Positions 7,368 through 17,621 of a stretch of DNA of 33,634 nt are shown one piece after another; position 1 is the first letter of the stretch; every line of letters starts with the position of its first letter. The translations under genes were made by a program, and so were the position numbers. This DNA is from an uncultured Granulosicoccaceae bacterium. Lineage in GTDB: Bacteria; Pseudomonadota; Gammaproteobacteria; Granulosicoccales; Granulosicoccaceae. A model generated the notes under the pieces. The model did not search any database, had not been told where the DNA came from, and saw only the letters and a list, made by a program, of their open reading frames with translations. Where the stretch lies: assembly GCA_937951345.1 (NCBI GenBank), contig CALFCF010000101.1:1-33634 (forward strand). Reading direction: 5' to 3'.

Positions 7368-9761
7368 TCAGGCTCGTGCGCGACTGCGTGTTGGGTCAAC
7401 AAACGGGATACTGCAAATAGTGGCAAGCAGGCGTTTTTTATAACCGTCGAGCTTGCCAACTTCTATCCTTGATCCTTCCTCGGCAAATTCCATATTGATT
7501 CTTGCCATAGCAATTGCACATTCAAGGTTTGGGGAGCGGGTTGCGCTGGTCACTACGCCGACCTGGCGGCGGTCGACATATACGCCATCACCGTGTTGTG
7601 GCACTTCATTGCCTTCGAACTTAAGCCCCACGAGTTTGCGTCGGGCTGCTTTATCGGCTGAGTTTCGCTGCAGTGCATCACGCCCGATAAATGTATCCTT
7701 CGTTAAATCAACAGCGAAGCCCAAGCCGGCTTCATAAGCGTCTACATCTGGACCAAATTCATTTCCGGCGGCCATAAGCCCGGCTTCGATGCGTATGATG
7801 TCCAGGGCTTCGTTACCCATGGGCTGCAAGCCTAGATCGTGACCTTGCTCTACTAAAGCATCCCATATCGGAAGTGCCGCACGGTGATCGCAAAATATTT
7901 CGTAACCTAGTTCACCCGTGTAGCCAGTTCGTGTAAGTTGGAACGGTTCACCATCGCGGTCGTATAATCTGGCGATTGTAGAGCCGAACCACTTCATCGT
8001 GTCCACGGTCGGCTGATGTGGTTGGGTGAAGCACATTCGTTTTATCAACTCGCGGCTGTTTGGGCCTTGAATCGCAAGATTCGGCATTGATCGAAACAGC
8101 GATTTAATCCAGACATTCAGATTACTTGATTCAGCAAGCTTCTTCAGTTGGTAGCCACTGTCATCACTGCCGCAGCACCAGCGAAAAGCATCCGGTGTCA
8201 GACGAAAGAGTGTACCGTCGTCAATAACAGAACCACTTTCATCGCACATTAAAGCGTACACACCCCGATTGAGCGCGAGTTTAGAAATATTGCGAGTGAG
8301 AGCCAGTTGCAACAGCGCCTCGGCATCAGGTCCGAGTACATCGAACTTGCGCAGCGATGACATATCCTGAATGGTTACTGCGTCACGACAAGCCTGATAC
8401 TCCCCGACAGCTCGTGAACCTTCAAAGTTCGCCGGCACCCATGTATCGCGTGTTACAGCGAAATTTTCCGTCAGTTTACTGGTGCGGGCATGGAATGCGG
8501 TGTGTTCTGTCAAAACAGCCTCTGAATCCGGAGTTGATCTGTATGCTACAGCGTGTTTGATCGATGATTTTGCATCGTAAATTCGCACATGTACATCTGT
8601 CGGATTCCATCCGTTTATGGGGTCTATATCATCCGGGCATGCCGTACTTACACACGCAAGATCAGTCAACGCCTGCATCATGACGAAATCACCCGGTTGA
8701 GACCAGGCTTCGTCCGACCGGATACGATTATCTTCAGGCAGAATCCAGGAGTTAAAAAAGAAATTGATTGCAGGCCACGCGCGCCGTGCATTGATGCCGA
8801 AGGGCTCGTACACTTTGGATATATTATCGGAACAATTTACGTGACCGAAAAAGCCGCGCTCTTCATAGCCTCTGGCTGTGCAAGCAAGTGCGAATGTATC
8901 GTGACGTCCGACAGTGTCCTGTACCACACGCATCAATGGCTTCATGTCCTGATCAAAGAATTTGTCAAACAGCCCGGGACCTGGATATGCTCCACCGACC
9001 ATGGATCGAGTAACAGTGGAATCAATGTAGCGCTCCATACCCGCGTCCAATGCTGAACTTCGCATCGCCATAAAGTCTGAACACTGACGTCCTTCAACAT
9101 CAATGATCTGAACGTACTCGCCTTGTTTAACTTCGTAAGCCAGTGCGGTGGCGCGCGGTACGGTAAATTCATCGCGTATCGTGCCGCCGGCAACGGGCTC
9201 AGGCAGTTGTGGCGAATTTTGTATGCTCGAAGGCACGACACTGATATCCATGTAACCGCCAGCACCACCTTGCGCGATCGTCGAATTGTCATTGTCAGTT
9301 AACAGCCATAAACTGACAGCTTCTTGAATGGCTATCGTGAAAAGTTCACCGGTTGCACTGTCCTTATCGAACACGCGATAGCCTTCGAGAAGATCGGGGT
9401 TGTCGATGAGAGCAGCTGCCGCCTCTGAGGCACCTTGCGCATCCAGCCAGCGACTGATGCTGTCCACTGTAGAAATGGAGGACCCTGATACTGCCTGGAG
9501 CCCGGTTATTTCGGGTGTTTGATCTACTGAAATGCCCAGTGCTTCCAGTGTTGTGCGAGCCGAACCGTTGTAGGGTATTAACCAGACTGAGGTTGCACCC
9601 TCGGTGTTGGTTACGGTCACCAAATCATCGCGTGCGAGATCGAGCAGTAACGGTTCTGCGGGGCGAAGCTGATAATCGAGGCGATTCTCAGGCCGCTGAA
9701 AACCACGATAGACCCGTTCCTTCGAGTCGAAACCGCCATTTGCTGGTGAATGAATAAACAT
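7368..9761 (-). CDS. DUF1989-aminomethyltransferase (GcvT-family) fusion protein
   Basis: A 797-aa two-part enzyme. Residues about 198-395 look like DUF1989, the domain of urea-carboxylase-associated proteins, with QIIDVEGRQCSDFMA, FGHVNCSDNISK and WNPTDVHVRIYD. Residues about 410-797 form a folate-binding GcvT/aminomethyltransferase module with QDMSSLRKFDVLGPDA (candidate catalytic Asp D466), AIQGPNSRELI, LTRTGYTGELGYEIF and the C-terminal barrel VGLKFEGNEVPQHGDGV. The first 190 residues are unassigned. Relatives of the GcvT part demethylate or transfer one-carbon units from amines such as dimethylglycine, sarcosine or DMSP to tetrahydrofolate; the substrate here is unknown. No gcvH or gcvP is nearby, so it is not the glycine cleavage T protein. 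It is divergent from an amidase across a 314-bp spacer. Confidence 0.82.
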   Translation of the reverse strand: MFIHSPANGGFDSKERVYRGFQRPENRLDYQLRPAEPLLLDLARDDLVTVTNTEGATSVWLIPYNGSARTTLEALGISVDQTPEITGLQAVSGSSISTVDSISRWLDAQGASEAAAALIDNPDLLEGYRVFDKDSATGELFTIAIQEAVSLWLLTDNDNSTIAQGGAGGYMDISVVPSSIQNSPQLPEPVAGGTIRDEFTVPRATALAYEVKQGEYVQIIDVEGRQCSDFMAMRSSALDAGMERYIDSTVTRSMVGGAYPGPGLFDKFFDQDMKPLMRVVQDTVGRHDTFALACTARGYEERGFFGHVNCSDNISKVYEPFGINARRAWPAINFFFNSWILPEDNRIRSDEAWSQPGDFVMMQALTDLACVSTACPDDIDPINGWNPTDVHVRIYDAKSSIKHAVAYRSTPDSEAVLTEHTAFHARTSKLTENFAVTRDTWVPANFEGSRAVGEYQACRDAVTIQDMSSLRKFDVLGPDAEALLQLALTRNISKLALNRGVYALMCDESGSVIDDGTLFRLTPDAFRWCCGSDDSGYQLKKLAESSNLNVWIKSLFRSMPNLAIQGPNSRELIKRMCFTQPHQPTVDTMKWFGSTIARLYDRDGEPFQLTRTGYTGELGYEIFCDHRAALPIWDALVEQGHDLGLQPMGNEALDIIRIEAGLMAAGNEFGPDVDAYEAGLGFAVDLTKDTFIGRDALQRNSADKAARRKLVGLKFEGNEVPQHGDGVYVDRRQVGVVTSATRSPNLECAIAMARINMEFAEEGSRIEVGKLDGYKKRLLATICSIPFVDPTRSRARA

Positions 9762-9840
9762 GTAAGCCCGATAATTTTGTTGCTTCTGCTAATCCTTATC
9801 CTGGAGAAGTATTGGCAACCCGGTAGCGAATAGTTCCGGG

Positions 9841-9861
9841 CTAATTGAATAGTTCAACTAG
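9841..9861. promoter_or_regulatory. Palindromic operator-like site
   Basis: CTAATTGAA and TTCAACTAG form 9-base arms around TAG, with one mismatch in the dyad. The site sits in the divergent spacer between the aminomethyltransferase fusion and the amidase, the usual place for a shared operator. No regulator gene adjoins it. The rest of the 314-bp spacer (9762-10075) shows no gene and no clear sigma70 promoter. Confidence 0.4.
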
Positions 9862-10075
9862 CCTGAATGCGTGTCAGTTTGAGGCATCCGTCCGCGGCAC
9901 AAGCATGTACTGCCTCAAGCGAAATATCGGCACGATCTGCTTAGATCTTAGCCGTTTTAGCCTTGGGGGTGGGGTGAAAAGACGCATCGTGCCCAAATGT
10001 TGATGACGTTGTTCGCAGACTCAGTTAGTGTTTGCATTAACGTGCAGACTGTATTGTATTGCCTGAGAGAATTTT

Positions 10076-11521
10076 ATGTCACTGATAAACCATACTGCGT
10101 CAAATTTGATAGATGAGCTGCGCTCTGGAGCAGTCACACCGCTTGATCTACTGGATGCGCTGGAGTCGCGTATCGCCGAGATCGATCCGCAGGTGAATGC
10201 GCTCCCAACACTTTGTTTTGAGCGTGCCCGCAACAACGCACAGGCGCTGATGAAGCAGGCGCCTGCCGAGCGTGGTGTATTGTGTGGATTACCGGTAGCG
10301 ATCAAGGATCTTGAGCCGGTGGCCGGGGTGCGAACCACCTGGGGAAGTCCGATATTCGAGGACTTTGTTCCACAAGCATCCGATTGCATGGTGGATGTTC
10401 TCGAGTCAAATGGAGCGATCGTTTACGCGAAAACCAACACACCGGAATTTGGCGCGGGTGCTAACACGTTCAATGAAGTTTTCGGGCAAACGCTGAACCC
10501 TTGGAATACCGCTATGAGCTGTGCCGGATCCTCCGGCGGCTCTGCAGTGGCTTTAGCAACCGGTATGGCATGGCTTGCGACCGGCTCGGATCTCGGAGGC
10601 TCCCTGAGAAATCCAGCGAGCTTCTGTTCGATTGTTGGTTTCAGGCCCAGTCATGGCCGTATTGCGCGAGGTGCCGCCGGCCCGGGTGCTTATCCCGATA
10701 CGCTCGGTGGTATGAGCTACTCGCCATTCGGTGTGGTTGGTCCCATGGCGCGCAATGTTCCCGACCTGGCACTGTTATTCGATGCAATGATTGGTCATCA
10801 CCCGGGTGATCCTTTATCAATGCCGCGTGATGCGAAAAATTTCAAGGAAGCCGTCGATAGTGGCTGGGTTCCGAAGCGGGTGGCCTTCAGCCCTGATTTC
10901 GGTATAACGCCTGTCGATCCCGAAGTGGCAAAGATCACCGAACAAACAGCGCGTATATTTGAACAACTCGGTGCGACCGTTGAGTACGCTCATCCGGATT
11001 TTTCAGACGTACAGGATATCTTTCAGACAAATCGCGCTATTGGTTTTTACGTAGGCAACAAACAGTTGCTTGAGCATAAGCGAGATATGCTCAAGCCTGA
11101 AGTTATTTGGAATATCGAAAAAGCACGTGAGATATCAATGGATGATATTGCGCGAGTTGAAAATTTGCTCTCGGCATATATCAAACGTGCGACTGAATTT
11201 TTCAACGAATACGATCTACTGTTGTCTCCCGCGACCATTGTTCCTCCATATCCCGTAGAACAACGTTATGTGGAGAACTGCAACGGTATTGAGTTCAGTA
11301 ACTATATTGAATGGCTGACAATCGCTTACGCGATAACCGTAACCGGATTCCCGGCTATCAGCCTACCCGCGGGTTTTACGAACAATGGGTTACCTGTTGG
11401 GTTACAAATGTGTGCCGGGCCAAGGGCTGAGTGGGAACTGTTATCCGCTGCTTCACAGCTTGAACAGAAATTGCAGCTGCAACCGGCTGTACCGATAGAT
11501 CCTATTGTTTCAACGCGCTAG
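10076..11521 (+). CDS. Amidase (amidase signature family)
   Basis: A 481-aa amidase-signature hydrolase that cleaves a carboxamide to acid and ammonia or amine. The Ser-cisSer-Lys triad is visible: K77 in LPVAIKDLEP, cis-Ser S152/S153 in CAGSSGGSAVAL, and nucleophile S176 in SDLGGSLRNPA. The length suits free-standing amidases and GatA, but there is no gatC or gatB beside it, so tRNA-dependent amidation is unlikely. ATG at 10076 gives a normal N-terminus. It is followed 19 bp later by the enolase-superfamily gene, with which it probably forms an operon, and is divergent from the DUF1989-GcvT gene. The physiological substrate is not predictable from the sequence; breakdown of an amide or cyclic nitrogen compound is inferred from context. 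Confidence 0.9.
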   Translation: MSLINHTASNLIDELRSGAVTPLDLLDALESRIAEIDPQVNALPTLCFERARNNAQALMKQAPAERGVLCGLPVAIKDLEPVAGVRTTWGSPIFEDFVPQASDCMVDVLESNGAIVYAKTNTPEFGAGANTFNEVFGQTLNPWNTAMSCAGSSGGSAVALATGMAWLATGSDLGGSLRNPASFCSIVGFRPSHGRIARGAAGPGAYPDTLGGMSYSPFGVVGPMARNVPDLALLFDAMIGHHPGDPLSMPRDAKNFKEAVDSGWVPKRVAFSPDFGITPVDPEVAKITEQTARIFEQLGATVEYAHPDFSDVQDIFQTNRAIGFYVGNKQLLEHKRDMLKPEVIWNIEKAREISMDDIARVENLLSAYIKRATEFFNEYDLLLSPATIVPPYPVEQRYVENCNGIEFSNYIEWLTIAYAITVTGFPAISLPAGFTNNGLPVGLQMCAGPRAEWELLSAASQLEQKLQLQPAVPIDPIVSTR

Positions 11522-11540
11522 TTTTACGTTCCGGCATACA

Positions 11541-12674
11541 ATGAAAATTTCTCGTATACGGGTTTACAAAAAAGATTTGCCTTATGTGGATGGTGTTTAT
11601 CGTTGGGGTAGAAACAACGCGATTGAAATCGCGCGTTCAAGTATCGTGGTCGTCGATACCGCTGAGGGTCTGTACGGATGTGGCGAGTTCTGTCCTTGCG
11701 GTGAAAATTATATGGAGGCACATTCTGAAGGTGTAGAAGCTGCTGCCAGATTGTTGGCCCCTGGGCTTCTTGGTCAGGATGCACGACAGGTATATGCACT
11801 TGAACGCCTAATGGATAACATCATACTCGGACATGGCTATGCCAAGGCACCTTTCGATGCTGCTTTCTGGGATATTCTGGGGAAGGCGACAGGGCAACCG
11901 ATCTGGATGTTGCTTGGAGGTAAGTTAACAAATGGCGCACCCATGTACCGGGTCGCACCGCAGGATACACACGGTGAGACGCAGCTGGCTATGAACAGAC
12001 TGCGCGAGAAAGGTTATCGCCAGTTTCAAATAAAGGTTGGTGCTGACTGGGCTCACGATATCGAACATTTGCATGAGATCGTACCGCTGTTGCAACCAGG
12101 TGAAAAAGCTTTTGCAGATGCTAATCAAGGTTGGCGCATTGATGAAGCATTACGCGTAGCACGTGCAACACGAGACCTGGATTACATCATGGAACAACCC
12201 TGTCGCACGTATCAGGAGTGCAGGCAGCTGAAACAGCAGATTGATATACCTTTGAAGCTCGATGAATGCATTACTGACTTTAACGCAATACAACGTGTAG
12301 TCGAAGACAGAGGTGCCGAAGTTATCTGCCTTAAAATATCCAAGCAAGGTGGGCTATCGAAAGCTCGTCGCATGAGAGACTATCTTGTCGAGCATCGCTT
12401 TGCGGTAGTTTGCGAGGATACCTGGGGTGGTGAAATAGTTACGGCGACTTTGTCGCATCTTGCAGCTTCGACTCCACCTGAGTTTTTGGTGAATGCCACT
12501 GATCTGCATAACTACAACACCTGCTCGACCGGCCGTCCGGGGCCAACAACACAAAATGGATGTTTGTTTGCACCTGATGAACCCGGTCTTGGAGTAGAAC
12601 CAGATTTTGATGCATTGGGCGACCCGGTATTTGATACGGCTAGCCTGCTCTATTCACGAGGGCGAAAACAGTGA
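11541..12674 (+). CDS. Enolase-superfamily enzyme, cis-3-hydroxy-L-proline dehydratase-like
   Basis: A 377-aa mandelate racemase/muconate lactonizing-type enzyme. The N-terminal capping domain is followed by a barrel with metal ligands D193 (FADANQGW), E218 (MEQPC) and D241 (LKLDEC), and general bases K165 (QIKVG) and K265 (CLKISKQGG). Overall sequence character resembles cis-3-hydroxy-L-proline dehydratases and related proline-betaine epimerases, which abstract the alpha proton. This specificity is moderate in confidence. ATG at 11541 fits the family N-terminus (MKISRIRVY); an upstream in-frame start at 11505 would overlap the amidase. The last 11 codons and the stop (from about 12640) lie in the end of a family A repeat, so the natural C-terminus was replaced beyond the usual family end. 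The active site is untouched. Confidence 0.82.
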   Translation: MKISRIRVYKKDLPYVDGVYRWGRNNAIEIARSSIVVVDTAEGLYGCGEFCPCGENYMEAHSEGVEAAARLLAPGLLGQDARQVYALERLMDNIILGHGYAKAPFDAAFWDILGKATGQPIWMLLGGKLTNGAPMYRVAPQDTHGETQLAMNRLREKGYRQFQIKVGADWAHDIEHLHEIVPLLQPGEKAFADANQGWRIDEALRVARATRDLDYIMEQPCRTYQECRQLKQQIDIPLKLDECITDFNAIQRVVEDRGAEVICLKISKQGGLSKARRMRDYLVEHRFAVVCEDTWGGEIVTATLSHLAASTPPEFLVNATDLHNYNTCSTGRPGPTTQNGCLFAPDEPGLGVEPDFDALGDPVFDTASLLYSRGRKQ

Positions 12675-12688
12675 CAATGAAAACTAAG
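12640..12688. mobile_element. MITE-like element family A, truncated end
   Basis: These 49 bases match the reverse complement of the right end of the complete family A copy (bases 213-261) with one visible mismatch, starting with CTAGCCTGCTCTATTCA. The match stops exactly where the family B element begins, and the rest of family A is absent on the far side of that element. The fragment supplies the final codons and TGA stop of the enolase-superfamily gene. Confidence 0.85.
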
Positions 12689-12830
12689 GAACCTCTGATT
12701 TATTGCCTGCGTTGCCAGTGCTGCGTTGAAATTCGGCTCAAAATGCTCATGTATTCGCATATACACTCCGCTTTTTCGCCAAATTTCGCCTTGCCCTGCC
12801 TGCCTCGCCTAGTAAATCAGAGGTTCCTTA
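12685..12830. mobile_element. MITE-like element, family B
   Basis: A 146-bp element ending in perfect inverted repeats that include AGGAACCTCTGATTTA, flanked on both sides by TA, as expected of a TA target duplication. The interior is noncoding and partly self-complementary. I recall similar repeats starting GGAACCTCTGA in other gammaproteobacteria, but this was not checked. It abuts the truncated family A end. The following bases 12831-12999, before the proB stop codon, show only short palindromes and no gene. Confidence 0.82.
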
Positions 12831-12999
12831 GCTCAAATGAGCTAAATGATTTTCAGGCCTGAGAGCCGGTGTTGCCCGTCTCTGTCTGTGCCTTCCCGCT
12901 CGTCGCTGTTCCAGGCAAACGTTGTGCCCCTACTTTTTGCTCCGATTGATTGCGCCTCGCAGAACTCCGTTCGTGGTTTGTTAGCGTAAGACGCGTCGA

Positions 13000-15236
<2,237 letters not shown>

Positions 15237-15399
15237 TTATATTGTAGTGACGTATCAGGTACGCCGCACATATGTTGTGATACTGACGTGGGTAAATTTT
15301 GACGTAAAGTTCGCAACGCAAGATTACATTGATACCGAACTGTGCGATGGTTGGCGCCCATTGTTTCGTTTTTATTGCCTGTCGCTGTAAAGTTAGTGC

Positions 15400-15825
15400 A
15401 TGGCAGGTCAAACTCAAAACTCTGACGGAGACATCCGCAGGTCGGCAATCGCCAATCTGTTATTGTTCCCACTGTGCGACAAGCGTGGCTGGTTAACATC
15501 TGCGCTACTCGGGAAACCTTGCCATGCCAGCATCAAGCATCTCTATCAGTCTAACGCCGACAGTATCTTTTTTGCCTGGTTGCTTGATCTTCCTGCCCAG
15601 ATCGACGCGAGTTCTGCTGCTGCGGCCATTTTGAAGGTTGTTGCTGACCCGACTCGAACAACGTCTGATTTTATGCTGAATGAACCTGATGAGGGGAAAT
15701 ACGCATTTAACCGGCGTTTAATTCATCTGCTCGAGAAAGTCGTGGTCGACAAGTCGTTTTATCAGGCCGAAACACTGCAATCAGCCATCGATCAGGTGGT
15801 CAGGGAGTCAGATCAAGACGAGTGA
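15400..15825 (+). CDS. Hypothetical protein between obgE and rpmA
   Basis: Not recognised. A 141-aa, soluble-looking, mixed alpha protein starting at ATG 15400, with no signal peptide, no membrane segment and no catalytic motif that I can identify. Notable stretches are LLLFPLCDKRGWLTSALLGK and a charged C-terminus (SDQDE). It is encoded on the plus strand between obgE and rpmA, both on the minus strand. It has an open frame of good length and composition like its neighbours, but no strong ribosome site, so it may be a lineage-specific gene. Confidence 0.5.
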   Translation: MAGQTQNSDGDIRRSAIANLLLFPLCDKRGWLTSALLGKPCHASIKHLYQSNADSIFFAWLLDLPAQIDASSAAAAILKVVADPTRTTSDFMLNEPDEGKYAFNRRLIHLLEKVVVDKSFYQAETLQSAIDQVVRESDQDE

Positions 15826-15926
15826 CGATTCGTTGCTTGTGTCATTATTCAAAACGTCCATTGCTTGCGACTTCGCGTAACAGAATCACACTGACCAACA
15901 CCCAAAAAGCGAACGCCGGAAACAAC

Positions 15927-15952
15927 AAAGGATGGCGTTTCCACCATCCTTT
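15927..15952 (-). terminator. Rho-independent terminator after rpmA
   Basis: Perfect 9-bp stem (15927-15935 with 15944-15952) with an 8-base loop. On the minus strand the stem is followed by TTGTTGTTT, so it suits transcription coming from rplU-rpmA. On the plus strand the T run is poor. It lies 72 bp past the rpmA stop codon. Confidence 0.65.
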
Positions 15953-16023
15953 CGTAATCACTTATGTTGTCTGCCTTGCCGGCAGTTTACTAATACCACT
16001 ATGCGCGGCAGACGCGAGACAAA

Positions 16024-16296
16024 CTAACTCGCCGAGGCCGATTCGGGCTCAATGCTGACGAATTTGCGCTTTTGCGGGCCTTTAACCTCAAATTTCACTT
16101 TACCGTCGGTTTTTGCAAAAAGAGTGTGGTCTTTGCCGCAGCCGACGTTTACGCCCGGGTGGAACCGTGTGCCACGCTGACGCACAATGATGTTGCCAGC
16201 CAGTACGGATTCGCCGCCATATTTTTTTACACCCAGACGTTTGGATTCTGAATCGCGACCGTTGCGGGTACTACCGCCTGCTTTTTTGTGTGCCAT
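16024..16296 (-). CDS. rpmA: 50S ribosomal protein L27
   Basis: Ribosomal protein L27, whose flexible N-terminus reaches the peptidyl transferase centre. The 90-aa sequence begins [19 protein letters not shown] and contains the family signature [15 protein letters not shown] followed by GKDHTLFA. Length is the usual 85-90. It lies 114 bp downstream of rplU on the same strand, in the universal rplU-rpmA order, with a terminator at 15927-15952. Confidence 0.98.
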   Translation of the reverse strand: MAHKKAGGSTRNGRDSESKRLGVKKYGGESVLAGNIIVRQRGTRFHPGVNVGCGKDHTLFAKTDGKVKFEVKGPQKRKFVSIEPESASAS

Positions 16297-16410
16297 GTCA
16301 GTCTACTGATTGTGTTTGTAAGTAAAGTAGTCGTACCGGGTGTGCAGTACACCCGTTGCTTTTCGATGTTATTCGATCTTATTGCGGTATTCTTGAATAC
16401 GCTTTGCCGC

Positions 16411-17331
16411 CTAGCGCGGTTCGCCACCTTTGGCCAGGTTGTCGGCCTGTGCTAACCACTCGTCACGTTCAATGCGCCCGGGAAAGTCGATGGCGTTATT
16501 AACCAGTTCTATATCGCGATCACCGAATTCTGCGATCTGCGAGAAATGGTAAATACCCATTTCATTAAGTTTGTCTTCAATTACCGGGCCTATGCCTGAG
16601 ATTTTCTTCAGGTCGTCGGGATCACCGTTCGGCGCATCCAGATAGCGTAGTGAACGTGCCTCGCCGCCTTCTGCAAGGAGGCGCGCTTGTTCAATCCATT
16701 CATCGCGCTCAATACGACCGGGGAAAGCCAGCGCTTCGTTGACGTTGTTGATATCGTCGGCAGTGAAATCGGCAATTTGACGATAGTGATAAATGCCCAT
16801 CCCGTCGAGCTGCTCCTCGATGACTTTGCCGATACCCAGAATTTTCTTGAGATCATCGGGTTCGCCGTCGGGGGCATCCAGAAACCTTAACGCAGCGGCC
16901 GCAGCTGCCGGAGCCGCAGTTTGCGCTGCAGGCTTGTCAGCGGCTGGTTCTGTTTTGACCGGCTCTTGCTTAGCTGGTGCCGGTTGTTCTGTGGCAGGGG
17001 TCGCTTTCGCCACCATACCGGCGCCCTGGATAGCAGTTATCTCTATCTCGGTGTAATCCTGACGATGACCCATTTGCTTGCGGTGATGCTTGCGGCGTCG
17101 GAATTTGATGATATTGACCTTCTTACCGCGCCCGTGTGCCAATACCTTGGCGGTGACAGAAGCCTCCGGTACCAATGGCTCACCCAGCGTCACAGAAGAC
17201 CCTTCACCGATCGCCAGCACTTGGTCAAGATTGATTGAAGCGCCTTCGTCTGCAGTCAGACACTCGACTCGTATTCTGTCGCCCTGACTGACCCGGTATT
17301 GTTTACCACCGGTTTTTACTACCGCGTACAT
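16411..17331 (-). CDS. rplU: 50S ribosomal protein L21 with two C-terminal H3TH-like modules
   Basis: Residues 1-105 are a normal full-length L21 ([35 protein letters not shown]), which binds 23S rRNA. A 42-residue Ala/Pro/Gln/Lys linker (106-147) follows, then two tandem 80-residue modules, 148-227 and 228-306, about 67% identical by eye. Each contains a helix-hairpin-helix-like core (LKKIxGIGxVIExxL, MGIYH, QIA) and ends in [10 protein letters not shown]. This resembles the predicted H3TH domain of COG3743, which is known, from memory, as an extension of L21 in some Alphaproteobacteria. Total length is three times the E. coli protein (103). No frameshift is present: frame and codon use run continuously from L21 into the extension. 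It heads the rplU-rpmA transcript. Confidence 0.95.
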   Translation of the reverse strand: MYAVVKTGGKQYRVSQGDRIRVECLTADEGASINLDQVLAIGEGSSVTLGEPLVPEASVTAKVLAHGRGKKVNIIKFRRRKHHRKQMGHRQDYTEIEITAIQGAGMVAKATPATEQPAPAKQEPVKTEPAADKPAAQTAAPAAAAAALRFLDAPDGEPDDLKKILGIGKVIEEQLDGMGIYHYRQIADFTADDINNVNEALAFPGRIERDEWIEQARLLAEGGEARSLRYLDAPNGDPDDLKKISGIGPVIEDKLNEMGIYHFSQIAEFGDRDIELVNNAIDFPGRIERDEWLAQADNLAKGGEPR

Positions 17332-17516
17332 GGTTTACTCCGCAAAATCGTGCTCGCGTCCAGGCCGTCGTTCGACCTGCCCGCCACGGGATGGATTCAA
17401 AATCGTGAAAAGCCGACAAGATTAGCTTTCACTGGAGTATAAGTCAATGAGAAGACGCTGGCTGTGCTACCCGTATTCGGCCCCTGGCTAAGCGACGGTT
17501 CATTCCTGGCCTGATG

Positions 17517-17532
17517 CCGGCGCAGACGCCGG
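17517..17532. promoter_or_regulatory. GC-rich hairpin in the rplU-ispB spacer
   Basis: Perfect 6-bp stem CCGGCG/CGCCGG around CAGA in the divergent spacer between rplU and ispB. It could lie in the leader of either transcript. The remaining 17332-17621 shows no gene. Confidence 0.3.
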
Positions 17533-17621
17533 ACGGGCGCCTGTAATGCAGGCTGCTTACGTTGGGGCGACCCATCGAGAAAATCGTTGAACCTGCCGCC
17601 TGATGTTGCGACCATATCGCT

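Noticed and set aside
7368-9761. Glycine cleavage system T protein or a glycine riboswitch upstream
   Set aside because: No gcvH or gcvP is nearby, the protein carries a DUF1989 domain, and the 5' spacer shows no glycine-riboswitch-like pattern.
10076-11521. GatA subunit of tRNA-dependent amidotransferase
   Set aside because: The signature is shared, but gatB and gatC are absent and neighbours are catabolic.
15822-16058. 78-codon plus-strand frame after the hypothetical gene at 15400
   Set aside because: It runs over the rpmA terminator and into the rpmA 3' end, with no ribosome site; the hydrophobic stretch is probably accidental.
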